Below, piece by piece: positions 47,523 through 58,200 of a stretch of DNA of 64,000 bases; within the stretch, counting starts at the first letter, position 1, and every line of letters starts with the position of its first letter. The DNA comes from Parasponia andersonii (taxonomy: Eukaryota; Streptophyta; Magnoliopsida; Rosales; Cannabaceae): assembly GCA_002914805.1 (NCBI GenBank), contig JXTB01000116.1, forward strand, positions 521,140 through 585,139. The letters are read 5' to 3'. The position numbers were made by a program, and so were the translations under genes. The notes below the pieces were generated by a model that had not been told where the DNA came from, made no database searches, and saw nothing but the letters and a program-made list of their open reading frames with translations.

Positions 47523-48039
47523 TGTTGACCAAAGGCTCTTGGCTTCACTATAAATAGAAGTCTTTTGTGAAGAATTTTCTTTGCACACAGAATTTTATAT
47601 TCTCTTGTTAAGCTTAAGTTCTTGTACAAAATTTATGTAAGACATGCACTCTTAGTGTGTTGAGTGTTCTTATAGTTCTTCGAGAGAAGATTAATTTTAA
47701 GTACTAAAAAGAGTGCAACTACAAGGAATTAAACAAAAGTCGAGGGGAGCTCACTAAACAAGATTTATAAAGTGAAGGCAACACATTTGCAATAATTGTA
47801 AATAAAGAGTCTTTCTTTGTGTTAGTCAATTTGTATTTATATTATTTTAAAACTTTATTAATATATTTATTCATTGAGTGTGACCTCGTGGAGTAGGTAA
47901 AGACCAAACCACGTTAAAAATATCTTGTCTCCACTTTTATACTTCTCTATTGCAACTTTTACATTATTTGTTACAACATAATTAATTAATTACTTATATT
48001 AATTAATTACTTGGTAATAATTGAAAAATAAACCTAACA
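47523..48039 (+). mobile_element. 5' LTR of a truncated copia element
   Basis: 517 bp, starting TGTTGACC and ending CCTAACA, with a TATAAATA box at 47549-47556 and a PBS directly downstream. Only one LTR of this element is in the window, and the matching 3' copy was not seen. Confidence 0.7.
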
Positions 48040-48041
48040 AT

Positions 48042-48053
48042 TCGTATTAAAGC
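48042..48053 (+). other. Primer-binding site of the copia element
   Basis: TCGTATTAAAGC, two bases after the LTR end, matches TGGTATCAGAGC (initiator-Met tRNA complement) at 9 of 12 positions, followed by AGGTG as in many copia elements. Confidence 0.65.
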
Positions 48054-48109
48054 AGGTGAGTAACATCTTTTAGTGAGATCTTGTGGAATATATTTTGATC
48101 TGTTTTTAG

Positions 48110-48290
48110 GTATGTCGTTTCTAGCTGAAGGTGGCTTAATTATACACCATGCATTCCTTGACGGGTCCAATTATACATATTAGATAGCACAGATAAAAGC
48201 ATTCTTCAGGTCTTTGGATGTAAAAGCTTGGAGGTCAGTCCTGATTGGATGGTATCATCTAACTACGAAGGATGGAGAGAATAACACTAT
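48110..48290 (+). pseudogene. Truncated copia gag (Tork/SIRE-like)
   Basis: About 60 codons, with an FLDGSNYTY-like segment, an in-frame stop, IKAFFRSLDVKAWRSVLIGW and then the homology ends. This is the N-terminal Gag domain pattern of copia elements (target 'DG.NY..W..RMKAF'). It stops abruptly at about 48290. Confidence 0.65.
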
Positions 48291-48312
48291 TATTAAACTT
48301 GATATATTTATT

Positions 48313-49041
48313 ATGGTATTAGAGCTCGTTCTTTTCCTTTCTATATTGTCTCTCAATTTTTTATTTAGTATTAATTTCGAAATTTCTAGCTATTAGTTTT
48401 GAATTTTTGAGTAAGAAAAGCCTTCCTAGTGTTTAAATTTTATATTAAAAAAAGTCAGAAACTCTAGATTTGCAACAACTGCCTTTAGTTTTTGCCATCT
48501 ATCTACCATCCTTACAATGGGCTTCACACCACCCTCATAATCATTATTCAATTATAACTATCGTGCCTCTATAAGTAGTCTTTAAGCATTTTTGATTTTT
48601 ATATTCAAATTTATGAGTTAACTTAGTGAGTTAACTCCATAAAAAAATTTAAAAAAAAAACAAAAAAAAAAAGACAAAAAAATACCTAATGACTACCCAA
48701 TACACTACCATTATTACAACCTTTGTCCACTCTATCCACAATATTCATGAGCCGCACCAGATGCTCATCTCCAGCAACATCTTTGCCCATGTCTCACTTA
48801 AGTTGACCGGAACCAATTATGTTTCGTGGAACCATTTAAGGGGGCTTATGACTCATATAACTCATTTGGATTTAGAAAGACAACTCCCTTAAATAGGTAC
48901 ATGGAGTTCTCACTTCTAGACAAGATCCTAGTTAGAGAGTTATCAAGCCAAATCAAAATTTTGAGTCTCGGTAAGAATTCCTCTCTAGGTCAAATAAATT
49001 TGAATGCATCTCTAGGGGTAAAGTGTATGAGCCCTACATAG
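48313..49041 (+). pseudogene. 5' fragment of a second copia element (PBS plus gag)
   Basis: TGGTATTAGAGC at 48315-48326 differs from the initiator-Met PBS by one base and is followed by the leader. A frame from 48689 (SSNIFAHVSLKLTGTNYVSW) continues in another frame as KGAYDSYNSFGF. These fit a copia Gag. No LTR end precedes the PBS, so the left side was lost or truncated. Confidence 0.6.
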
Positions 49042-50390
49042 CAGGATGTTCAACTGCTCTTTTTGATAAGTGTTTTTAAATCGTCTTGATATAGAGAATG
49101 ATGACTGTCAAGAGTTCTAAGTCTTCCATGGTTCCATTGAGTTCTGAGAGCTATAATTCTTTCTCGTTGCCAATAAGTTCGATGAGCCATAAGCTCTCTT
49201 AAGTAGGTGTTAAATCTTTACGGTCATCCATGGTGTAACATAATAATTCGTCAAGCCAAAAAGATAAAAAGATTCAAAAGTAATGAAAAATAATAAGATC
49301 TATAAATGTGAAACAATATATGATGATTCAATATTATGATTTTGCATTGAGATGTATTATTATGACAAATTGATTATCTCACGAAAATTGCAAGAAGATG
49401 TGAAGGCTTGACATAAGCTACTCTTTTAGTCTAAGTAAACTCGATTGAGAAGTTGGAGGGGGGGGAGGGGCTGATTATTAGGGATAAAATTCATTTAGCT
49501 CATTTTATGGCCTATATGTAGCCTAGAGATATTTATATTTTTATGGGCTCCCTCAATTTCAAAAAATAAGTAATTGATATTTATGATTATTAGGCATTTA
49601 TATATCAAATCAAACATCTAGTAAGTATCTTATTATGATTAATGATTAGGTTACGTGAAAGGTAATCCTTAGTTATTTAATTATCAGAGATCTCCATTTA
49701 TTAAACTCCTTTTATTTGCATATAAATACATGATATTCTACTAATTCAGGGACAACTTATATTTTTCTACACGATCTGTCCTCTATTTTATTCTCACTAC
49801 ACAGTCTTTACTAAAATCTCTACAATTTTACTAACTTCTTATTCTTTTGTAGGAAAATTAGAAATACAACAAAGACTTAATCCCTATAAAGGGTATGTAG
49901 GCAGTGAAATACAACCCCAATCAAATAACTAATTTTTTTTTTATATGTGGAATTGCAAATGGTCATGAACCTTTACAAATTCAGTTATAAATCTTAGCGT
50001 TACAATAATAGATGCATCATAGAAAAATATATTTAGATTAAACTCAAATGTTATTCTTTTAGCCTTATCTCAAAATAATTGAGTTTTGCCTTTGAAAAAA
50101 AAAAAAAAGCAAGTTTTTGTTTAGGTCAAACAATGGGTTTTACTTTTCCTTAAAAAAAAAAAAGATTTTACTTGAATCGACCTAAACAAACCAAACTTGA
50201 TCGACTCGTTTGAATTCAAAGTGACCAAAACTAAACCAAACTTAAATCAATCAACCTAAAATTGATATATCAAAAATCTACTTGATTGGCCTTCGATCTT
50301 TAATATCTTTTAATTTTTTAAAAGATTTTTTTTCTTTAATATCAAAACGGAACCGAGAAAGCTCAATCAACAAAACCCTATATTTTGCTT
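49042..50390. other. Intergenic, including a possible Tat/Ogre LTR remnant
   Basis: Around 49470-49920 there is a TATA-like box (CATATAAATACATG, 49718-49731) and the downstream phrase CCCTATAAAGGGTATGTAGG (49892-49911), similar to the 'GGGTACGTAGGCA' block found in Tat/Ogre-type LTRs. A G-rich run (49450-49470) and A-rich sequence surround it. No gene is supported. Confidence 0.4.
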
Positions 50391-52146
50391 GATATTTGCT
50401 TCTAAATTCCCCATTTTCGAATTAAAAAAGAGGAATAATAGCTCTATTATGTTTTCTATTGTCTTTTGTATTTTCTTATACGTGGATTCTATTTGTATTA
50501 TTAGAATATTAAATTATAAAGTGGAAGATACGTGTCAAATAATGAGAGTAAAGTATGTAAAAAAGATTAAACAAAAGTGTATTTAACATTTTTCTTCAAA
50601 AAATAAAAAATGCTCATGACGTTTAACCCTTCAGATTTCATTGTGTCATCGCTCACTCTATCTGGTCTTTCCTCTTCTTTCTCATGTATTTTTTTAAAAT
50701 ATATATCGTCAAAGCTGCGTGTCATCTTCTTGTGAACCTTCCGACGCAAATGAACAAATCCAACTGTCAGGGCTCCTGAATTTCTCGCGAGGGTGAAAGA
50801 TTCGAAGTTGTCCCCTTCAAATGTCACAATCAAAGGTGATAAACTCACAAGGCTGTCTTCCTCAAACAAGATTACCACCACCACTCATAGGATGCCACCT
50901 CACAAGAAAATACACGCTCTAACACGTGTCTCCTCTTCACTTGACGTTCTTCAAACAAGGATCTCCAGGTCAATCAGGTTCTCACATTGTCTAAATACGA
51001 GGCTCGTACTAAATAAAATTAGTAAATTAGATAAATAAAGATTCTATTCAACATTACCGGCCTTCCTTTGAAAATGCACAGGTATGTTAACTACCAAGCT
51101 AGAGAAAACGACACCCTCCGAAAATGACCAAATTAGCATTTCCTTTTCTGGTTATCACGGATGTCCTTTCTTGAATAATGGGTATTTCTGTAATTAGATG
51201 TTCTTCTGTTTATAAATATCAGTTATATATTGTCTTTTTATATATTCATATTTGAGACCATTACTTTATCCTAACAGACAAAAGCACCGCAGAAATAATA
51301 ATTCATACCCTTAAGTTTTCTTTTTCATTTTAATCCAAAAAAAAAAAAAGCCAGTCAACGTATTCAATTATCAACGGCTATAAAAGGGGAATATCTACTG
51401 AGAGAAAATAGTTTTTTTTTTTTTTTTTTGGATTCATATACTGGGAGAAAATAGTTTGCATTATTACATAATTGCTTAAGTCCCACAATTATTTGAAGAA
51501 TCTTTAAGCATTATTGATCAATTATTTTCCATATTCTTTAGGGTACTCGAGTAACGTCTCCTTTTTGTTCCCATTCCAATTTTAGGTCCTTTACTATTTA
51601 GTTAAAAACAAGATTACTGGTTATATCATAAATATATATATATATATATATATATAGTTGGATTTTTTGTTCGTTGATTGATGATCAATTTAGACATTTT
51701 GCATATAATCAACCTTCATTCACTATCATATCAGGGCCTCATAATTACATCAAACTCAGAGAACCTTAATAATTGAAGATGGTTTCAAAAAGAAGAAAAG
51801 ACGGGTTTTATGGTAAAGATTTTCGTGTGAATTGAATGATTGAACACAAAAGTGAACCTAATATATAAGGATGGCTTCAAAAAGAAGAAAAGATGGTTTT
51901 AATGATATAAGATTTTTCTTTGAATGAGATGAATGACAAAGAAAGAAAGATTTGGGAAGTGGGAATTAAGTTTTATACGTACTGAAAAGGAAATTGGAAA
52001 GCATATGCAACCAGTTTGTCAAGATAGCACAAAATCTGAAATAATTTCGAAGACAATATCAAGAATTAATTGGTTTTGAAATTAACCACCATTTTGTTTT
52101 TACCAGGTCCAATTCCCCAAATTGAAAGTTATATAATTTTTATTAA
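50391..52146. other. Intergenic spacer, no supported gene
   Basis: Open frames here (50567-50884 on minus, 50793-51038 on plus) overlap each other in opposite strands and show no domain. TA microsatellite at about 51632-51655. The rest is AT-rich with mono- and dinucleotide runs. Confidence 0.5.
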
Positions 52147-52758
52147 GGATAATCTCAAAAGCACACTTCTATTATGCCTAAATATATTTAATCTGTGCTG
52201 GTTAAACCCGAAAATATAGGGATTTTCGAAAATATATAGGATAAATGTAAACCTCTATTTTTCAAAATACATAGGAAAAATGTAACCTGTACCTTTTTGG
52301 TCAAACATCTAGTGTGAAATATTTAAAACACCTTAAATTTTTCAAAACTTATTCATAAACAGTCCCATGTTGTCTAATTATTTTTCATTTTAAAAAAATT
52401 GAATTTTTTCTTTTAGACTCTTAAAAAAAAACTTAAGGAAAGATTGTAAAAAATATATATATATATATATATATATATGTTTTGATGATAAGAGTCTTTT
52501 TTTTTTTCCGATTAAGGGTTGCTTTGGATTTTAATATTCCAAGAGCATTATTGTCATTTAGAAAATAAATTAATAAAAAGTTTGACCAAAAAAGTACATA
52601 GGATACACTCTTTTCCTCTTTTGAAAAATAGAGGTGATACTTTTATGTGTTTTGAAAATTTTTTAGGTTTTTTTATGGAACATAGAGATTTTTTGTGGTA
52701 TTTAGCTATAATAGAAGGGGTGATTTTGGGATTATCGCTTTTTTATATTGAATTTACG
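52147..52758. mobile_element. Long-TIR MITE, 612 bp
   Basis: The left arm (52147 to about 52345) and right arm (about 52565-52758) are inverted over roughly 200 bp. Shared words include GGATAATC, ACTTCTATTAT, CCTCTATTTTTCAAAA and TTTTGGTCAAAC. A T-rich 7-bp match near both borders (TTTTTAT) may be the target duplication. The open frame at 52519-52980 is incidental because it covers inverted-arm sequence. Confidence 0.7.
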
Positions 52759-52960
52759 AAAATAATAGTAGACAACAAAATTCTATTTAGTTTTTCTAAC
52801 GACAACAAACATTTACTATTTTTTTCTTTTTTTCTTAAAACAAAAAAAAAGAAAAAAATACAAGCAAATACTATTTTTATGTTTTTTTATTTTTTTGGAA
52901 AAAAATATTATTGCATCTGTCATAAAAATAATTGGATTAAATTTATGAGAAGTTACAAAT

Positions 52961-53722
52961 TAGTAATGATATCTTTCTAAGTAAAAACCGTAGTCTTCTT
53001 TCTTTCTAAAAACTTCATCTTCTTTTACACTTTCTTTTTCTTAAATTCCACCAACCAGAGAAGGAGATCTTCTATTGATCTTCCTCTCCACTAGAATTTC
53101 CTATTTTTTTATTTCTTAATTTTGTATTCAATAATCCTTCTATTAGTGTGAATGTCTTTTATTCTTAATCTTGTCTTATTATCACAGGGGTTTAATCCTA
53201 TAAGATTTTAAATCTATGCAGGTTTTATTCTATTTTTGATATTTTTCTTTAGTTTAACTGTGGATTTGAACTTTCTGTAATTCAAACTGGAAGATTTTTA
53301 TTGTAAATTTTGTATTTTTCACGAAAATGAATTTTATTAGGATTGATGATATACTTCGACATGATAATAATGAACTTGGCTCTACTTTGTGAAGATTTGG
53401 ATATTGTGATGTCTTCAAGGTTCACTAGTCCTTTGATAGAAATTGATTGTATATTTGTTGTGGATACGAGGAACTCATATTTGTCTAGCAATAGAGTTAA
53501 TGCTAGTGATGCGAACTTTCTGTTGAGAGAAGAGATGGCGGTAGTAGCTATTCTCACTTATTCCTCGTTTCAGAAATCACTCATACATATGCTATGTATA
53601 ATTTCTTGTGAATTGTTTTCTTTATTTTGAAATAGGAAATTTTGTAATTGTATTGCTTCTTTTATGTAGCAAACAATTTATTATAATAAAGGATTTCTCT
53701 TTCTTTCAAAAAAAAAAAAATC
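52961..53722 (+). mobile_element. Poly(A)-tailed retroposed sequence with target duplication
   Basis: About 760 bp ending in a 13-A tail (53708-53720) after AATAAAGG. It is flanked by ATGAGAAGTTACAAAT (52945-52960) and ATGAGAAGTTACCAAAT (53723-53739): 12 identical bases, then one indel. Tail plus long target duplication is the signature of LINE-type retroposition. The interior contains a 95-codon + frame (53343-53630) and a minus frame across the same DNA; neither is recognised. It could be a 5'-truncated LINE or a retroposed non-coding or processed transcript. Confidence 0.7.
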
Positions 53723-53739
53723 ATGAGAAGTTACCAAAT

Positions 53740-55025
53740 GTTCTTCTCTCTACATTCCTACATAGGGTCCTTAAACTTCATTTTGTATAACAAATAGTGA
53801 ATTTTTCTAATATATCACCATAAATAGTCAAATGATCGGCAAAACTGAAATTGAATATTTATATATCAAATATTTTTGTACTTAATTTAATATTACAAAT
53901 AGTTCTTGAATTATTATAATGTATCACTAGTGGTGATCCAAACATGAAATACTACCAAAACTTGTGCTAAAAATTCACTTTTAAAAAAGATTACAATAGC
54001 AAATCGGGTTACTTAGAAATAATGATAATCATGAAATCGATTCATAAATTTGAATTTAAAAAAATTTGAAAAATCTCGAGACAATTTCATGTCAACAATC
54101 TTAAAAAAAAACTCGATGAAAAATATATTCAAATTGACACTTTTGATTAGTTTCTACAAAATTCTATAAAAATAGATTTAGGTGGACTAAAAATACCATA
54201 AATTTAGATTTAAGTAGACAACTATATATACGAAAAAGGAAATGAGAAAAATTGGGAAGGTAGCCACTAAACTCTTTAAAGATAGAGAAAAATAAGGGAG
54301 AGATGAAAGAAGAAGAGAAGAGAAGAGAAGAGAGGAGAGTTGTTTTTTATTTTCATTTTTCAGTCTGTTGTATAGCTAATCTTTGTTTGACATATTTGCT
54401 TGACTACTAATGATGTATCATAAAAAAAATCAAGAACTATGTGTCATACGCATTGAAATTCAGGTACTATATATATAGATGAAATCCTCTTAAAGCAACA
54501 TTTTGACAGGATCTCCACCGTTCTTTTCAACTTTTATTAAGAAACAAGAAGAAAAAAAAAAAAAAAGACACTAAACAAGGATTTATCTCAAACTCCCTTA
54601 AACAAAAAAGATTAGTGTGAGAGTGAATAATGAAAGGGCAAACAAGTAATTCCAAATAAAATATGAATGATGGTAAAAACATTTTGAAACAAAAGCGAGA
54701 AAGGAAGTACAGAACACTTGACTTTAGGCTCGTTTTACCGACTATAGTCCATAGATGATAAGAATATATGAGAATAGAGTACAGAACAGTGTTATTTTTC
54801 TTTTCATACAAGATAGATAAGAATATTATATAGTATTTAGTGTTACTCTGCCGTGGAAGCGAAGCTAGAGAGAGAAAAATACCATAAAATAGATAAAATA
54901 ATTAAATAAAGGATAAACTAATTCTTCTTTTGAAAGTTGAAACCGAGGTGAGAGAAACAGTTAGAGAGGGAGAGAGAATTTAATAAATGCTTTTTGTTCC
55001 GTATTCATCAAAGAGAGAGCTTTTT
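53740..55025. other. Gene-free, AT-rich, upstream of the RING gene
   Basis: Low-complexity sequence with an AGAAG-rich run (54308-54335) and A-run near 54550. No gene or element boundaries were recognised. The last few hundred bases presumably carry the promoter of the RING gene. Confidence 0.5.
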
Positions 55026-55053
55026 AGAGAGAGAGAGAGAGAGAGAGAGAGAG
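55026..55053. repeat. (AG)n microsatellite in the RING gene 5' region
   Basis: About 14 AG units, followed by CTTTC-rich sequence, 189 bp before the start codon; GA/CT tracts are common in plant 5' UTRs. Confidence 0.95.
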
Positions 55054-55076
55054 GGCTTTCAATCTTTCCCCTTTCA

Positions 55077-55133
55077 ATGGCGCCCACTGAAACATCCCTC
55101 TCTCATATCCGCGACAGAATTTCTAAATTCTAG
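55077..55133 (+). other. Upstream ORF of 18 codons before the RING gene
   Basis: ATG at 55077 opens MAPTETSLSHIRDRISKF then TAG (55131-55133), 108 nt before the main ATG. Its context TCAATGG has G at +4. It would matter for translation only if it is in the transcript. Confidence 0.45.
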
Positions 55134-55241
55134 AGAGAGAAACATAATTTCTTAGAGACAGAAAGCCAGAGAGGCGGTATTAGGAATATATTTATATATA
55201 TTGACATATATATTCAGGTCTCCTTCACAGTGAATTAGACG

Positions 55242-58200
55242 ATGAACTGGCGAAGAGTATTGAAGTCCGTACAGGCCCTAGCTGCCCACAGCCTCCTCTT
55301 CTCCTACACCGTTTTGCTTGTTCTCAAGCTCGATCATGTCGTCTCCTACTCTTGGTGGTCTGCCCCCTCTCTGTATATATATACACACACACACACTCAC
55401 ATATTCAATTATTCATATTCATGTTTATTCTAATTTTCGATTCTATTGGGTATTTTGGGGCTTTTGATTCGTAGTGTTTTTTTTTTTTCCCTATCAATTT
55501 GTTTTTTTAGAAGGGTCTTTTAATGTATGAAGTGGGGGGATTTGAAAATTAATGGGTTTCGCTTGATTTGTATTGATGAGATGGCTGGCTTGGTTCTGTT
55601 TGTCTTTGTGGTATGGTATAAACAGCATTGAGAATGAAAAGAAAGAAAGAAAGAATGATGAATTTGGAGCCATATATCATAACCCTTTTTGGGAAATTAA
55701 CGAATAAGATCAATTTTTGAGTTAGAAGAGGTATTATTGTAGACATATTTCTGTCCATTTGGAGAGTTAAAAATGAGATATTTAATCGTGAAAGAGTGTC
55801 ACTATTTAAGGGAAATGGTTATCATGGTTCGGTATTACATTTTACATATCCTGCTAAAACAAATTATGGTTAAATTTTATGAGAACAAAAGTTTTGGTTT
55901 CATTGTCTTTATTTGGATCCGTAAAAGTGTTTTGAACTGTCGTGCAAGTGTAGATCTGCTTATGCTAAAGTGTATAATGAACAGTAAACAGAACAAGAAC
56001 AGAAAATTTCGATGAGATGTTGAGTTGGAGGTAGGACGTAATCTTGAAAAGTGATAGTGATTACATGTAGTTTTGTAATGTTATGTCGGTTAGATTTATT
56101 AAGGCCTTACTTTTAATATGCAGGATAATTTTCTTTCCGATTTGGATATTCCATGCAGTTGTTTCACGAGGAAGATTCTCATTGCCAGCTCCATCAATTC
56201 CCCATAATCGTCATGTATACTTTCTGAGATTCTACTGAACATTTCACGAGAATGATTGTCTAATTAGTTTTTGGAGATAAAGATTTTACATCTCATCAAT
56301 AATGTGAACGTTAGCTTTATTTTATTTTTGTTGACAGTGGGCGCCTTGTCATGCTGTTGTTGCTACACCATTGCTAGTTGCATTTGAATTGCTCCTTTGT
56401 ATATATCTTGAGAGCGTTAAGGGTAACTAATTTCTATGCAATAATTTTTCAGAGCCAATTATTGGTTCCTTGTTCATTCATGTGGAATTTGCATAAGATT
56501 ATATAGAATACACTGATCTTTTTAAGCATAAAAGATGTGGTTAACTTAATGTTTGCTTTTATTCGTCAAGATGAAAATTATCTATTGTACCAGTCTAGAT
56601 TGAGAATGCATTTGTTTGCATTAGAAAGATTTGTTGTAATACCATGCATACTAGTTTCAGATGTAACCTTTTCGTAATTTTTTCTTGCAGTTAATGGTTC
56701 TGCAGCTGTAAATTTGAAGATTGTCTTTCTTCCCTTACTGGCTTTTGAGATAATTATTTTAATTGATAATTTCAGGTAACTTTCCATGAAAATGAGATTG
56801 TTGGTCTTTCCTCCATGCCTTGCCATGCCTACTTATCGTTTTTCTGCAAGCCTTATGCTCATGTGTTATCCAATGTTGTCATGGCTTGTTTTGATTAACT
56901 ATGCTCTAGGTTTTCAACTGAGTATTGACTTTATTTTCCTTTACAGAATGTGTAGGGCTCTAATGCCGGGAGACGATGATAGCATGAGCGACGAAGCAGT
57001 ATGGGAGACACTTCCTGTGAGTCATAGTAATTTAAGACTTGTTAAACCTATATCAACTGCCATACTTAACCAAGTTAGTTTACATTCATACAGTGATTGC
57101 TCAAACTCCCTTTGCATGCAGTTTCCTCACATCAATGCTGACCTTTTGAACTCAATGATATAATGCATATGTCAGTCAATAAGAAATTGCTTTTTCAGTA
57201 TGATGTTTATTTTATCCTGTATAATGATACTTAGAGTTTAGGCAGTTTTGTATAAGTTTCTTTAGTTGGAACTTGGAAACCTTTATTTGTCCTTCAGGAT
57301 TTTTTTGTTCACCCGTTTTGTTAGGGTTTACAATTTTCAAGTATGATTTACACTTTTAAATCTTGCAACTGTTTTGATAAATAAACGATAAAGTTCCCTT
57401 TGTTTGTTGGTAGAATTTTTCTTAATGGCAAAGGGAGCAGATTTTATTCTTTGCAGTGACTCAAGACTGCAGTTCTTCTATAACAAGTTGGACACAAACT
57501 ATGAGATGGTAACATTGGGTGTCATGAAAAAGTTGCTAGTCCCAAATTCTGAAGCCGTTAAGATTCATTTATGGTGCATATGAAACTGAGAGGACCAAAA
57601 CCGGAGAACTGATACACTTGGTGTTGTATAGTTGATTATTAGTCACTCATGTTATCTATTTTATGCTCTATTTGTAGTTTTGGATGCCTGATATGTTCCT
57701 TGCATATCCGGGTTGCATTTAATTTTATTGTTATTTCTAGTGTATGTTTTTCTTTTCACATTTGTGATTTTTCATACAAAACAGTTTGCAAGGAGATATA
57801 ATTTTGTTGAGAAACAGCACCGTTTCACTCTTAAAACTGCAGTAGGCTTTTAACATAAACTATTGATTAAATAACGTTTTCTGATGTTATTCAGTCAAGC
57901 CTTTCTTTGGGATTGAGTTCTAATGCAAGTGCATCCCCTTAGGGTTATTCTTTCTTAAATTTAAAAATCGAACCTTTTTCTTTTTCTTTTTTAAAAAAAG
58001 GAAAAAAACTTTGTTTAGGTACTCTTTTTTAAATTCTTCATCATTGTTTGTAGCACTTCTGGGTTGCAATTTCCATGGTCTTCTTTGTTGCTGCTACAAT
58101 CTTCACCCTGCTAAAGCTTTGTGGTAATTTATCTACTCCTTTAATGCCTCATATTCTGTGCATAATTTGTGTAATTTATTTTATCTTTTTATCCATGTAA

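Noticed and set aside
50567-51038. Overlapping 105-codon minus and 81-codon plus frames
   Set aside because: Opposite strands overlap and neither has a domain, splice context or start context.
52519-52980. 153-codon + frame
   Set aside because: Phe/Lys-rich and covers the right arm of a long-TIR MITE; low complexity.
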